From Porticoccus sp041395745 (GTDB lineage Bacteria; Pseudomonadota; Gammaproteobacteria; Pseudomonadales; Porticoccaceae), in assembly GCA_041395745.1 (NCBI GenBank), contig JAWKZV010000002.1, forward strand, positions 1 through 64,000: a stretch of 64,000 nt of DNA, in the 5' to 3' direction. Shown one piece after another: positions 34,976 through 48,089 of the stretch. The translations under genes and the position numbers were made by a program. The notes under the pieces are model-generated. The model did no database searches and was not told where the DNA came from. It saw nothing but the letters and a program-made list of their open reading frames with translations. Every line of letters begins with the position of its first letter. The stretch's first letter is position 1.

Positions 34976-35344
34976 ATGAGTGCAGCAACAGAAGAGAAGC
35001 AATATAGATTGGATAGCCTGAAATGGCTGGTCGTTGCAGTGTTGGTGGCGGGTGCTGCTTACGGCAACTACTACTTCTCTGCAGAATCACTCTTGTACCG
35101 GGTGTTGGCGCTGCTAGTGGTGGCTGCGGCGGCCGGGTTTGTGGCTATTCAGACCCGCAAGGGCGAGGGTTTTATTACCCTGCTGCGGGGTGCCTATACA
35201 GAGTCGCGCCGGGTTGTCTGGCCGACCCGTCAGGAGCGCAATCAAACCACGCTGATGGTAGTGGCTGTAGTGCTGGTCATGTCGTTGATCCTCTGGGGTC
35301 TCGATACGCTTTTTGGCTGGCTTGCCTCAATGGTTATCGGTTAA
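34976..35344 (+). CDS. secE: preprotein translocase subunit SecE
   Basis: SecE stabilises SecY in the inner-membrane translocon. The 122-residue product has three membrane segments (about 17-35, 40-58, 90-115) like the E. coli type, and the conserved cytoplasmic helix TESRRVVWPTRQE before the last segment. The open frame extends upstream through tRNA-Trp, so the ATG at 34976 (MSAATEE) is the first sensible start. It is followed 9 bp later by nusG, the usual pairing. Confidence 0.95.
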   Translation: MSAATEEKQYRLDSLKWLVVAVLVAGAAYGNYYFSAESLLYRVLALLVVAAAAGFVAIQTRKGEGFITLLRGAYTESRRVVWPTRQERNQTTLMVVAVVLVMSLILWGLDTLFGWLASMVIG

Positions 35345-35353
35345 GGGGTTCAG

Positions 35354-35881
35354 ATGCGCTGGTACGTGGTTCACGCCTATTCAGGCTATGAGAAGAAAGT
35401 GGCTACTGCGCTCAAGGAGCGGGTGGCCCTTTATGGTATGGAAGACCGCTTTGGCGAGATCCTGGTTCCCACCGAAGAAGTGGTTGAAATCAAGGGTGGC
35501 CAGAAGCGCAAGAGCGAGCGCAAGTTCTTCCCGGGTTATGTTTTGGTTCAAATGGAACTGGATGACGAAACCTGGCACCTGGTAAAAGAAACCCCCCGTG
35601 TGATGGGCTTTATTGGTGGTAAGGCAGACAAGCCTGCACCGATTACGGACAAGGAAGCGGAAACCATTCTGCAACGGGTGCAGGATTCTGAAGACAAGCC
35701 GCGGCCGAAGACTGTGTTCGAAGCGGGCGAAGTGGTGCGTGTTGTGGATGGTCCGTTTAACGACTTCAACGGTGTGGTTGAAGAAGTGAATTACGAGAAG
35801 AGCCGTCTGCGCGTGTCAGTGTCCATTTTCGGGCGCTCAACACCAGTTGAGCTGGAATTTACCCAGGTCGAAAAAGTCTGA
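35354..35881 (+). CDS. nusG: transcription termination/antitermination factor NusG
   Basis: NusG binds RNA polymerase and links it to Rho, the ribosome or the rRNA antitermination complex. The 175-residue protein begins with the typical RWYVVHAYSGYEKKV of the NGN domain, carries the FPGYVLVQM strand, and ends with a KOW domain (about 123-175, GEVVRVVDGPFNDFNG). It forms a two-gene unit with secE upstream of the L11 operon. Confidence 0.97.
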   Translation: MRWYVVHAYSGYEKKVATALKERVALYGMEDRFGEILVPTEEVVEIKGGQKRKSERKFFPGYVLVQMELDDETWHLVKETPRVMGFIGGKADKPAPITDKEAETILQRVQDSEDKPRPKTVFEAGEVVRVVDGPFNDFNGVVEEVNYEKSRLRVSVSIFGRSTPVELEFTQVEKV

Positions 35882-35976
35882 TTTTTTTGTCGCTGCCCAT
35901 AGGGGGCGGTGGCGGGGAGCCGATGACGGATGCGAGAGCATTTCGAGGCGTTAACACCCATTGAGGAGAAACTGAA

Positions 35977-36408
35977 ATGGCAAAGAAAGTAGAAGCTTAT
36001 ATCAAGCTTCAGGTTGCCGCCGGGCAAGCTAACCCGAGCCCGCCGGTCGGTCCTGCGCTGGGTCAGCGCGGCGTGAACATCATGGAATTCTGTAAGGCAT
36101 TCAATGCCCAGACACAAGGTATGGAGCCCGGTTCGCCGGTTCCGGTTGTGATCAGTGTGTACAGTGATCGCAGCTTCACCTTCACCATGAAAACCCCGCC
36201 GGCATCATTCCTGCTGAAAAAAGCGGCTGGCATCAAAAGCGGCAGCCCGCGCCCCAATACTAACAAGGTGGGCAAGGTAACCCGCGCTCAGCTGGAAGAA
36301 ATCGCGACCGCCAAGAAGCCTGACCTGACGGCGGCTGATATGGATGCGGCTGTGCGGACCATCGCTGGTTCTGCCCGCGCCATGGGCATTGAAGTGGAGG
36401 GCTTGTAA
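35977..36408 (+). CDS. rplK: 50S ribosomal protein L11
   Basis: L11 binds the GTPase-associated region of 23S rRNA with L10-L7/L12. The 143 residues match the family: VEAYIKLQVAAGQANPSPPVGPALGQ at the N-terminus (rRNA- and thiostrepton-site prolines), and the C-terminal RNA-binding domain with GSARAMGIEVEG. It starts the rplK-rplA unit; TTGAGGAG precedes the ATG. rplA begins one base after its stop. Confidence 0.98.
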   Translation: MAKKVEAYIKLQVAAGQANPSPPVGPALGQRGVNIMEFCKAFNAQTQGMEPGSPVPVVISVYSDRSFTFTMKTPPASFLLKKAAGIKSGSPRPNTNKVGKVTRAQLEEIATAKKPDLTAADMDAAVRTIAGSARAMGIEVEGL

Positions 36409-36409
36409 G

Positions 36410-37105
36410 ATGGCTAAGTTGTCCAAGCGTCTTCGCGCTATTCGCGAGAAAGTACAGAATGGCAAACAGTATCAGATCAATGATGCGATTGCCCTGTTGA
36501 AAGAGCTGTCTTCTGTCAAGTTCACAGAAACTGTGGATGTGGCGGTTAACCTGGGCATTGATACCCGCAAATCCGATCAGAACGTGCGCGGTGCTACTAC
36601 CCTGCCCAACGGTACCGGTAAAACTGTACGCGTTGCCGTGTTCACCCAGGGTGAAGCAGCTGAAGCTGCCAAGGCCGCTGGTGCAGATCTGGTAGGTATG
36701 GAAGATCTCGCCGAGCAAGTCAAAGCTGGCAATATGGATTTCGATGTAGTCATCGCAGACCCTGCTGCCATGCGCGTTGTCGGTCAACTCGGCCAGGTGC
36801 TCGGTCCCCGTGGCCTGATGCCCAACCCGAAAACTGGCACCGTGACTCCGGACGTAGCCACTGCCGTAAAAAATGCCAAAGCTGGTCAGGTGCGTTTCCG
36901 CGCTGACAAAAACGGCATCGTACACGGTGGTATCGGCACCCTCACCTTTGACGCAAGTGCGCTCAAGGAAAACCTCGAGGCGCTGCTGGTCGACCTGAAG
37001 AAGGCCAAGCCCGCTTCAGCCAAAGGTGTCTATGTGAAGAAAGTTACCCTGTCCACCACCATGGGCCCGGGGCTGATTATTGATCAGGCTTCTCTGGAGG
37101 CCTGA
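36410..37105 (+). CDS. rplA: 50S ribosomal protein L1
   Basis: L1 forms the mobile stalk beside the E site and represses its own operon in E. coli. The 231-residue protein shows ALLKELSSVKFTETVDVAVNL, GPRGLMPNPKTGTV and the C-terminal KGVYVKKVTLSTTMGPG typical of L1. An open frame extends back into rplK; the ATG at 36410, adjacent to the rplK stop, is the family start. Confidence 0.98.
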   Translation: MAKLSKRLRAIREKVQNGKQYQINDAIALLKELSSVKFTETVDVAVNLGIDTRKSDQNVRGATTLPNGTGKTVRVAVFTQGEAAEAAKAAGADLVGMEDLAEQVKAGNMDFDVVIADPAAMRVVGQLGQVLGPRGLMPNPKTGTVTPDVATAVKNAKAGQVRFRADKNGIVHGGIGTLTFDASALKENLEALLVDLKKAKPASAKGVYVKKVTLSTTMGPGLIIDQASLEA

Positions 37106-37119
37106 TCGGGAGCGTAACT

Positions 37120-37330
37120 GCTCTAACGTACTTTGGGGTCTGGGTTTGCGGTTTTGCAGTACGCGCCCGGGCCGTCAAAGACCGTAGGTGCCCCTCGGGG
37201 TCTAATGGAGTTTTCAGACCTTAGGTCGCAGTTGAAAACGACGCCTACGCAGACGGTGTGACCCAGTTCAGTATTCTTTTGACTGGATTTGATCACCGAA
37301 ACGGCATCAGTTGAAGTTCTGCTGATGTTT
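37120..37330 (+). promoter_or_regulatory. L10 leader (rplJ autoregulatory RNA)
   Basis: The 275-bp gap before rplJ contains CCGTAGGTG (about 37181) and, 75 bases later, GACGCCTACGCAGACGG, complementary halves that fold as in the L10 leader at which the L10-L12 complex represses translation. A second pairing, GACCTTAGGTC, lies between. A promoter could also lie in this gap, but none is obvious. Confidence 0.7.
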
Positions 37331-37380
37331 AACCAGTTGGCCGCCCTCGCGGTGGTCAATGAAATCCAGGAGATAATCTC

Positions 37381-37911
37381 GTGGCATTGAATCTCGAAGA
37401 CAAAAAAGCGATCGTCGCTGAAGTTAACGAGACTGCTGGCAATGCATTGTCACTGGTAATCGCTGACGCTCGCGGCGTCAACGTAACTGACATGACCGCG
37501 CTCCGCGCCAAGGCTCGTGCACAAAATATCGATTTGCGGGTAGTCCGCAATACCCTCGCCAAACGTGCGTTTGAGGGTACCGATTTTGAATGTGTAGCTG
37601 ACGTGCTGTCCGGTCCGTCGCTGTTCGGTTTCTCTATGGAGGATCCGGGTGCCGCCGCACGCCTGTTCAAAGAATTTGCCAAAACAAACGACAAATTCGA
37701 GATCAAGGCACTGTCCGTCAGCGGACAACTGTTGGATAAGGGACAAGTTGATGTTCTCGCTAACCTGCCGACTCTGCATCAAGCGCTCGGTCAGCTGGCC
37801 AGCGTGATGATTGCACCGGTTACCAAGCTGGTTCGCACTTTCAACGAAGTACCTACCAAAGTGACACGCGTTGTTGCGGCTGTTCGCGATCAGAAGCAAC
37901 AAGCTGCCTGA
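37381..37911 (+). CDS. rplJ: 50S ribosomal protein L10
   Basis: L10 anchors L7/L12 dimers to the large subunit. The 176-residue product has the N-terminal rRNA-binding domain (LEDKKAIVAEVNETA, DLRVVRNTLAKRA) and a C-terminal helix for L12 dimers. The start is GTG, preceded by AGGAG. It follows a leader RNA and precedes rplL by 47 bp. Confidence 0.98.
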   Translation: MALNLEDKKAIVAEVNETAGNALSLVIADARGVNVTDMTALRAKARAQNIDLRVVRNTLAKRAFEGTDFECVADVLSGPSLFGFSMEDPGAAARLFKEFAKTNDKFEIKALSVSGQLLDKGQVDVLANLPTLHQALGQLASVMIAPVTKLVRTFNEVPTKVTRVVAAVRDQKQQAA

Positions 37912-37958
37912 TCGGCGACATCGTTTAGTTAATTTATTATTTATCAGGAGATTGAGTC

Positions 37959-38339
37959 ATGGCTCTGTCAAAAGATGACATTTTGAATGCAATTGCTGAA
38001 ATGAGCGTTATGCAAGTTGTTGAGCTTGTTGAAGCAATGGAAGAAAAATTCGGCGTTTCTGCTGCCGCTGCTGTTGCTGTTGCTGCTGCTCCTGCTGCTG
38101 CCGGTGAAGCTGCTGCCGCTGAAGAGCAGACCGAGTTCGATATCGTTCTGACCTCTGCTGGCGAGAAGAAAGTGAACGTGATCAAAGTTGTTCGCGGCAT
38201 CACTGGTCTGGGCCTGAAAGAAGCCAAAGACCTGGTTGACGGCGCTCCCTCCACTGTGAAGGAAGCTGCATCCAAGGCTGAAGCTGAAGCAGCCAAGAAA
38301 GAACTGGAAGAAGCCGGCGCTACTGTCGAACTGAAATAA
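37959..38339 (+). CDS. rplL: 50S ribosomal protein L7/L12
   Basis: The 126-residue stalk protein has the dimerising N-terminus (DDILNAIAEMSVMQVVELVE), an Ala-rich hinge (about 35-52) and the factor-binding C-terminal domain (EKKVNVIKVVRGITGLGLKEAK). It recruits EF-G and EF-Tu. The hinge lies between the two domains as usual. A hairpin follows before rpoB. Confidence 0.98.
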   Translation: MALSKDDILNAIAEMSVMQVVELVEAMEEKFGVSAAAAVAVAAAPAAAGEAAAAEEQTEFDIVLTSAGEKKVNVIKVVRGITGLGLKEAKDLVDGAPSTVKEAASKAEAEAAKKELEEAGATVELK

Positions 38340-38385
38340 GTTCGACGTGTATCTCACGCTGGTTGTCTGATTAATTGTCAGACAT

Positions 38386-38416
38386 GGGCTGGCGGGCAAA
38401 TGCCCGCCGGCCTTTT
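38386..38416 (+). terminator. rplL-rpoB attenuator hairpin
   Basis: GGCTGGCGGGCA and TGCCCGCCGGCC pair and are followed by TTTTCC, a weak terminator of the kind that lowers rpoBC relative to rplJL expression. Confidence 0.7.
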
Positions 38417-38547
38417 CCTGCTTATAGCTATGCCGATAGCGGGAAATCAAAGCTTCGCTTTCTCGTAGGAGATAACGGAGTAACCGGCCGCAAGGCCGCG
38501 CAAAGCTGAATGGTCTGCCTGACCAAGTGAACGTGCTGGGGAATATG

Positions 38548-42627
<4,080 letters not shown>

Positions 42628-42696
42628 TCGCAAAAGTTAGGTTGGGGGCGGGCCTATGGCCCGCCGCGCAAAGGTGGCACCCACTGGAGAAAGGCA

Positions 42697-45600
42697 TTGA
42701 AAGACTTACTGAATCTGCTCAAGTCACAGGATCAAACCGGCGAATTTGACGCTATCCGCATTGGATTGGCGTCTCCGGACATGATCCGCTCCTGGTCCTT
42801 CGGCGAAGTGAAAAAGCCGGAGACCATCAACTATCGCACCTTCAAACCTGAAAGGGATGGTCTGTTCTGCGCCAAAATCTTTGGCCCTGTGAAGGACTAC
42901 GAATGCCTCTGTGGCAAATACAAGCGCATGAAGCACCGCGGCATCGTCTGTGAGAAGTGCGGCGTTGAAGTCACTCTGGCCAAGGTGCGCCGGGAGCGCA
43001 TGGGCCACATTGAGCTGGCCTGCCCGGTGGCGCACATCTGGTTCCTGAAATCGCTGCCCTCCCGCATTGGTCTGATGCTGGACATGACCCTGCGCGAAAT
43101 TGAGCGGGTTCTGTACTTTGAATCATTCGTGGTGACCGATCCCGGCATGACCACGCTGGAGCGCGGTCAGCTGTTGAGCGACGACGAGTACTTCCAGGCG
43201 ATGGAAGATTTCGGCGACGATTTCGAAGCGATGATGGGTGCCGAGGGTATCCAGGCGTTGATGAAGGGCCTAGATCTGGAGCAGGAAATCGCCACGATTC
43301 GTGAAGAAATTCCCAACACCCGCTCGGAAACCAAGATCAAGAAGCTGTCCAAGCGCCTGAAGCTGCTGGAGGCTTTCCTGTGTTCCGGCAACAAGCCGGA
43401 GTGGATGGTGATGGAAGCGCTGCCGGTGCTGCCGCCGGATCTGCGTCCCCTGGTGCCTCTGGATGGCGGCCGTTTCGCCACTTCCGACCTGAACGATCTG
43501 TACCGCCGGGTAATCAACCGTAACAACCGCCTGAAGCGCCTGCTGGAACTGAATGCGCCCGACATTATCGTGCGCAACGAAAAGCGCATGCTCCAGGAAG
43601 CGGTAGACGCCCTGTTGGATAACGGCCGCCGCGGTCGTGCTATCACCGGCTCCAACAAGCGTCCGCTGAAATCTCTGGCCGACATGATCAAGGGTAAGCA
43701 GGGTCGCTTCCGTCAGAACCTGCTCGGTAAGCGCGTCGACTACTCCGGCCGTTCAGTGATCGTGGTGGGTCCGACCCTGCGCCTGCACCAGTGTGGTCTG
43801 CCGAAGCGGATGGCTTTGGAACTGTTCAAGCCGTTCATTTTCTCCAAACTGGAGCTCCGCGGTCTGGCCACCACCATCAAGGCGGCCAAGAAAATGGTCG
43901 AGCGCGAAGAGCCCGTCGTTTGGGACATCCTGGACGAAGTGATTCGCGAACACCCGGTACTGCTGAACCGTGCTCCGACACTGCACCGCCTGGGTATTCA
44001 GGCCTTTGAACCGGTACTGATTGAGGGCAAGGCGATCCAGCTGCACCCGCTGGTGTGTGCCGCCTATAACGCGGACTTCGACGGTGACCAGATGGCGGTA
44101 CACGTACCGCTGACCCTGGAGGCACAGTTGGAGTCCCGGGCATTGATGATGTCCACCAACAACATCCTGTCTCCCGCCAACGGTGAGCCGATTATCGTGC
44201 CGTCCCAGGACGTGGTGCTGGGTCTGTATTACATGACCCGTGAGCGCGTTAACGCCAAGGGTGAAGGTCGCGTTTACGCCAACCTGCAGGAAGTATCCCG
44301 TGCTTATTACAGTAAGCAGGCGGACCTGCAGGCGAAGGCCAAGGTGCGTATCCGCGAGGTCGCCTACAACGAGGAAGGCGAGCTGCAGGAGCGTACCTTC
44401 CTGGCGGACACCACCATCGGTCGCGCGCTGCTGTGGGATATCGTGCCAGAGGGTCTGGGCTTTGACCTGATCAACCAGCCGATGACCAAGAAGGCCATCT
44501 CTCGCATCATCAACCGCTGTTATCGGGATGTAGGCCTGAAGGCAACCGTTATCTTCGCCGACAAACTGATGTACACCGGCTTTGATTTCTCTACCAAGTC
44601 CGGTGTTTCCATCGGTGTAAACGATTTCACCATTCCGGATGCCAAGGCGGAAATCATCGCCCGTGCCGAAGGTGAGGTGATGGAGATCGAAAGCCAGTTT
44701 GCTTCTGGTCTGGTGACTCAGGGTGAGAAATACAACAAGGTGATCGATATCTGGTCCCGTGCTAACGACCAAGTGGCGAAGTCCATGATGGAAGTGATCA
44801 GCACCGAGCCGGTCATCAACAGTGCTGGAGAAGAGGTAGAGCAAGAATCCTTTAACTCCGTCTATATCATGGCTGACTCCGGTGCGCGGGGTTCTCCCGC
44901 CCAGATTCGTCAGCTGGCCGGTATGCGTGGCCTGATGGCGCGTCCGGATGGCTCCATTATTGAGACGCCGATCACTGCGAACTTCCGTGAAGGTTTGAAC
45001 GTACTGCAGTACTTCATTTCCACCCACGGTGCACGTAAAGGTCTGGCTGATACCGCACTGAAGACCGCGAACTCCGGTTACCTAACCCGCCGTCTGGTGG
45101 ATGTGTCCCAGGACCTGGTGGTGGTCGAGCCGGACTGTGGTACCGAGGAAGGTCTGTTGATGACCCCGGTGATCGAGGGTGGTGACATCATCGAATCTCT
45201 GGGTGACCGCATCCTTGGCCGTGTGGTGGCTGTGGACGTCGAGCTGGCTGATGGCGAGGTTGCTGTCGAAGCTGGCACCATGATCGATGAGAAGTGGGTT
45301 GAGCGTATCGAAGCCATGGGTATCGATGAAGTGAAAGTGCGTTCGCCGATTACCTGTGAAACCCGCTTCGGTATCTGTTCCAAGTGTTACGGTCGTGACC
45401 TGGCTCGCGGCCATATGGTCAACTCTGGTGAAGCGGTTGGTGTGATTGCAGCCCAGTCCATCGGTGAACCCGGTACCCAGCTGACCATGCGTACATTCCA
45501 CATCGGTGGTGCGGTTTCGCGGGCCTCTGCGGTGGATAGCATCCAGGTGAAAATGAGCGGCACTGTACGTCTGCTCAATATCAAGGTGGTTGAGCGGCAA

Positions 45601-46911
45601 AACGGTGAACTGGTGGCGGTATCCCGCTCCGGTGAGCTGGCACTGGCGGACGAAAACGGTCGTGAGCGCGAGCGCTACAAACTGCCCTACGGTGCCACCA
45701 TCAAGGTGAAGGAAGGCGCCAAGGTACAGGCCGGTGACGTTGTTGCCAACTGGGACCCCCACACCCACCCGATCATTACCGAGGTGGCGGGCCAGATATC
45801 CTTCTCCGGAATGGAGGAAGGTCTCAGCACGCGCATGCAGACAGACGAACTGACAGGGCTGTCCAGCATTTCGGTGCTTGATCCCAATGAGCGTCCCTCT
45901 GCTGGTAAAGATCTTAAGCCGATGGTGACCCTGCTCGACGAGAAGGGTAAGGAACAAACCTTCGCCAACTCTACCGTGCCGGCACACTACATGCTGCCTG
46001 CCAACGCCATTCTGAGTATTCACAATGGCGACCGGGTTGGCGCTGGTGATGTTATCGCCCGTATTCCTCAGGAAGGTTCCAAGACCCGTGACATCACCGG
46101 TGGTCTGCCGCGGGTTGCCGACCTGTTCGAAGCTCGCAAGCCGAAAGATCCGGCTATTCTGGCGGAGATCACCGGTACCGTTACCTTCGGCAAGGAAACC
46201 AAGGGCAAGCGTCGCCTGGTGATCACCCCTGCGGAAGGCCAGACCCTGCCCGATGGCAGCGCCCAGTACGAAGACCTGATTCCGAAGTGGCGCCAGCTGG
46301 GTGTGTTCGAAGGTGAACATGTCGAGAAGGGTGAAGTGATCGCTGACGGCCCGGCCAACCCCCATGACATCCTGCGTCTGCAGGGCGTGGATTCGCTGGC
46401 CAAGTACATCGTCAACGAGATCCAGGACGTATACCGTCTGCAGGGCGTAAAGATCAACGATAAACACATCGAAGTGATCTGTCGCCAGATGCTGCGCAAG
46501 GTGGAAATCATGGATATGGGTGATTCCTCCTTTGTGAAAGGCGAGCAGGTGGAATACAACCGCGTGCTGGAAGAGAACGAAGCATTGCTTGCCGACGGCA
46601 AGTCTCCGGCCAAGTTCGAACGCCTGCTGCTGGGTATTACCAAAGCCTCGCTGGCTACCGACAGTTTCGTGTCTGCGGCCTCCTTCCAGGAGACTACCCG
46701 CGTACTGACCGAGGCTGCAGTAACTGGCAAGGCAGACAACCTGCGCGGTCTGAAAGAGAACGTGGTGGTTGGTCGTCTGATTCCAGCCGGTACCGGTTTG
46801 ACCTATCACAATCAGCGTCGCAAGGCGCGCGATGCGGCAGAATCCACTACCGTTAGCGCTCTTGACATCGAAGCGGCACTGAGCGAAGCGTTGAACTCCG
46901 GCGAGGAGTGA
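42697..46911 (+). CDS. rpoC: RNA polymerase subunit beta'
   Basis: The 1404-residue beta' carries the N-terminal zinc site CLCGKYKRMKHRGIVCEKC, the catalytic NADFDGDQMAVH near residue 460 with its three Asp, and the second zinc cysteines (CETRFGICSKCYGRD). The start is a rare TTG, but GGAGAAAGG lies at correct spacing and the sequence KDLLNLLKSQ follows as in E. coli. Length is close to E. coli (1407). It ends the rplKAJL-rpoBC cluster. Confidence 0.99.
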   Translation: MKDLLNLLKSQDQTGEFDAIRIGLASPDMIRSWSFGEVKKPETINYRTFKPERDGLFCAKIFGPVKDYECLCGKYKRMKHRGIVCEKCGVEVTLAKVRRERMGHIELACPVAHIWFLKSLPSRIGLMLDMTLREIERVLYFESFVVTDPGMTTLERGQLLSDDEYFQAMEDFGDDFEAMMGAEGIQALMKGLDLEQEIATIREEIPNTRSETKIKKLSKRLKLLEAFLCSGNKPEWMVMEALPVLPPDLRPLVPLDGGRFATSDLNDLYRRVINRNNRLKRLLELNAPDIIVRNEKRMLQEAVDALLDNGRRGRAITGSNKRPLKSLADMIKGKQGRFRQNLLGKRVDYSGRSVIVVGPTLRLHQCGLPKRMALELFKPFIFSKLELRGLATTIKAAKKMVEREEPVVWDILDEVIREHPVLLNRAPTLHRLGIQAFEPVLIEGKAIQLHPLVCAAYNADFDGDQMAVHVPLTLEAQLESRALMMSTNNILSPANGEPIIVPSQDVVLGLYYMTRERVNAKGEGRVYANLQEVSRAYYSKQADLQAKAKVRIREVAYNEEGELQERTFLADTTIGRALLWDIVPEGLGFDLINQPMTKKAISRIINRCYRDVGLKATVIFADKLMYTGFDFSTKSGVSIGVNDFTIPDAKAEIIARAEGEVMEIESQFASGLVTQGEKYNKVIDIWSRANDQVAKSMMEVISTEPVINSAGEEVEQESFNSVYIMADSGARGSPAQIRQLAGMRGLMARPDGSIIETPITANFREGLNVLQYFISTHGARKGLADTALKTANSGYLTRRLVDVSQDLVVVEPDCGTEEGLLMTPVIEGGDIIESLGDRILGRVVAVDVELADGEVAVEAGTMIDEKWVERIEAMGIDEVKVRSPITCETRFGICSKCYGRDLARGHMVNSGEAVGVIAAQSIGEPGTQLTMRTFHIGGAVSRASAVDSIQVKMSGTVRLLNIKVVERQNGELVAVSRSGELALADENGRERERYKLPYGATIKVKEGAKVQAGDVVANWDPHTHPIITEVAGQISFSGMEEGLSTRMQTDELTGLSSISVLDPNERPSAGKDLKPMVTLLDEKGKEQTFANSTVPAHYMLPANAILSIHNGDRVGAGDVIARIPQEGSKTRDITGGLPRVADLFEARKPKDPAILAEITGTVTFGKETKGKRRLVITPAEGQTLPDGSAQYEDLIPKWRQLGVFEGEHVEKGEVIADGPANPHDILRLQGVDSLAKYIVNEIQDVYRLQGVKINDKHIEVICRQMLRKVEIMDMGDSSFVKGEQVEYNRVLEENEALLADGKSPAKFERLLLGITKASLATDSFVSAASFQETTRVLTEAAVTGKADNLRGLKENVVVGRLIPAGTGLTYHNQRRKARDAAESTTVSALDIEAALSEALNSGEE

Positions 46912-46918
46912 TAACAAC

Positions 46919-46948
46919 GAGTCAGGCGGCCTTCAGGCCGCTTGACTC
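46919..46948 (+). terminator. hairpin after rpoC
   Basis: GAGTCAGGCGGCC/GGCCGCTTGACTC is a strong stem without a T run. Its right arm overlaps the -35 box of the rpsL promoter. Confidence 0.6.
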
Positions 46949-46970
46949 GGGGTGGCACTGTCTTTAGAAT
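46942..46970 (+). promoter_or_regulatory. str operon promoter
   Basis: TTGACT, 17-bp spacer, TAGAAT, followed by GCCGCCTCCC, a GC-rich discriminator typical of ribosomal protein promoters. Confidence 0.8.
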
Positions 46971-47018
46971 GCCGCCTCCCTAAAGTGGGGTCCGCCTGTG
47001 CGGATTTCTTTTAATGGA

Positions 47019-47043
47019 GCCTTCGCTGTGAAGGCGTTTTTTT
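47019..47043 (+). terminator. leader terminator before rpsL
   Basis: GCCTTC/GAAGGC with a 5-base loop and a run of T lies between the promoter at 46942 and the rpsL start at 47060. It is placed to attenuate the str operon. Confidence 0.6.
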
Positions 47044-47059
47044 AATCTGGAGTAATTGA

Positions 47060-47431
47060 ATGGCAACGATCAACCAGTTGGTTCGTAAGCCGAGAAAACG
47101 CAAAGTTGTTAAGAGCGACGTACCCGCTCTGCAGTCTTGCCCCCAGCGTCGTGGTGTTTGTACCCGTGTGTACACCACTACTCCGAAGAAGCCGAACTCT
47201 GCACTGCGTAAAGTGTGTCGTGTTCGTCTGACCAACGGTTACGAAGTGACTTCGTACATCGGTGGTGAGGGTCACAACCTGCAGGAGCACAGCGTGGTGC
47301 TGATTCGCGGCGGCCGTGTTAAGGATTTGCCTGGTGTGCGTTATCACACCGTACGTGGCAGCCTGGATACCGCCGGTGTGAGCAAGCGCAGACAGCGTCG
47401 TTCCAAGTATGGAGCTAAACGTCCCAAGTAA
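47060..47431 (+). CDS. rpsL: 30S ribosomal protein S12
   Basis: S12 lies at the decoding centre. The 123 residues match the family; TTPKKPNSALRKV holds the lysine at the streptomycin-determining position 43, and GRVKDLPGVRYH the one at about 88, both unchanged. TCTGGAGTAATTGA precedes the ATG. It opens the str operon (rpsL-rpsG-fusA-tufA). Confidence 0.99.
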   Translation: MATINQLVRKPRKRKVVKSDVPALQSCPQRRGVCTRVYTTTPKKPNSALRKVCRVRLTNGYEVTSYIGGEGHNLQEHSVVLIRGGRVKDLPGVRYHTVRGSLDTAGVSKRRQRRSKYGAKRPK

Positions 47432-47525
47432 GGGGCGACTTTGTGTCGGTCAGAACCGAGTAAGGCCGGGTGCGCTAGCCGCAGTGTGATCAATCCCGGA
47501 CAACCCTGAAGAGAAGAGCAAGATT

Positions 47526-47996
47526 ATGCCTAGAAGAAGAGTCGTCGCTAAGCGCGAGATTTTGCCGGATCCCAAATTCGGCAATGTGACGCTGGCAAAA
47601 TTCATGAACCACGTGATGGTGAGCGGTAAAAAATCCGTCGCCGAGCGTATCGTTTACGGTGCGCTGAACATGGTTGAATCCCGCCTGAAAGAAAACCCGG
47701 TAGCGGTTTTCGAAACTGCGCTGGACAACATCGCACCGATGGTGGAAGTTAAATCCCGCCGCGTCGGTGGTGCCACCTATCAGGTGCCGGTCGAAGTTCG
47801 TCCCTCCCGTCGCGCTGCGCTGGCAATGCGCTGGATGGTGGATTACGCCCGCAACCGCGGTGAGAAATCCATGTCCCAGCGGTTGGCTGGTGAAATCATT
47901 GACGCCTACCAGAATAAGGGTGGCGCAGTGAAGAAACGTGAAGACGTCCACCGTATGGCTGAAGCCAACAAGGCGTTCTCACACTTCCGATTCTAA
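47526..47996 (+). CDS. rpsG: 30S ribosomal protein S7
   Basis: S7 nucleates the 3' major domain of 16S rRNA and controls the str operon in E. coli. The 156-residue product has PRRRVVAKREILPDPKFG at the N-terminus, the beta-hairpin VGGATYQVPVEVRP and the C-terminal helix KREDVHRMAEANKAFSH. A 94-bp gap from rpsL holds no clear signal; a hairpin follows. Confidence 0.99.
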   Translation: MPRRRVVAKREILPDPKFGNVTLAKFMNHVMVSGKKSVAERIVYGALNMVESRLKENPVAVFETALDNIAPMVEVKSRRVGGATYQVPVEVRPSRRAALAMRWMVDYARNRGEKSMSQRLAGEIIDAYQNKGGAVKKREDVHRMAEANKAFSHFRF

Positions 47997-48024
47997 GCGC
48001 TATCGGAAAGTAAGGATTTCCCAG

Positions 48025-48050
48025 AAGGGTAGCTGTCAACAGCTACCCTT
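48025..48050 (+). terminator. rpsG-fusA hairpin
   Basis: AAGGGTAGCTGT/ACAGCTACCCTT with a 4-base loop and TTTTG may partly end transcription or be the S7 regulatory element; the fusA Shine-Dalgarno lies about 25 bp downstream. Confidence 0.65.
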
Positions 48051-48089
48051 TTGTGGTTTTGAAGATGAATTGTTGTGGGGGAACGACTC

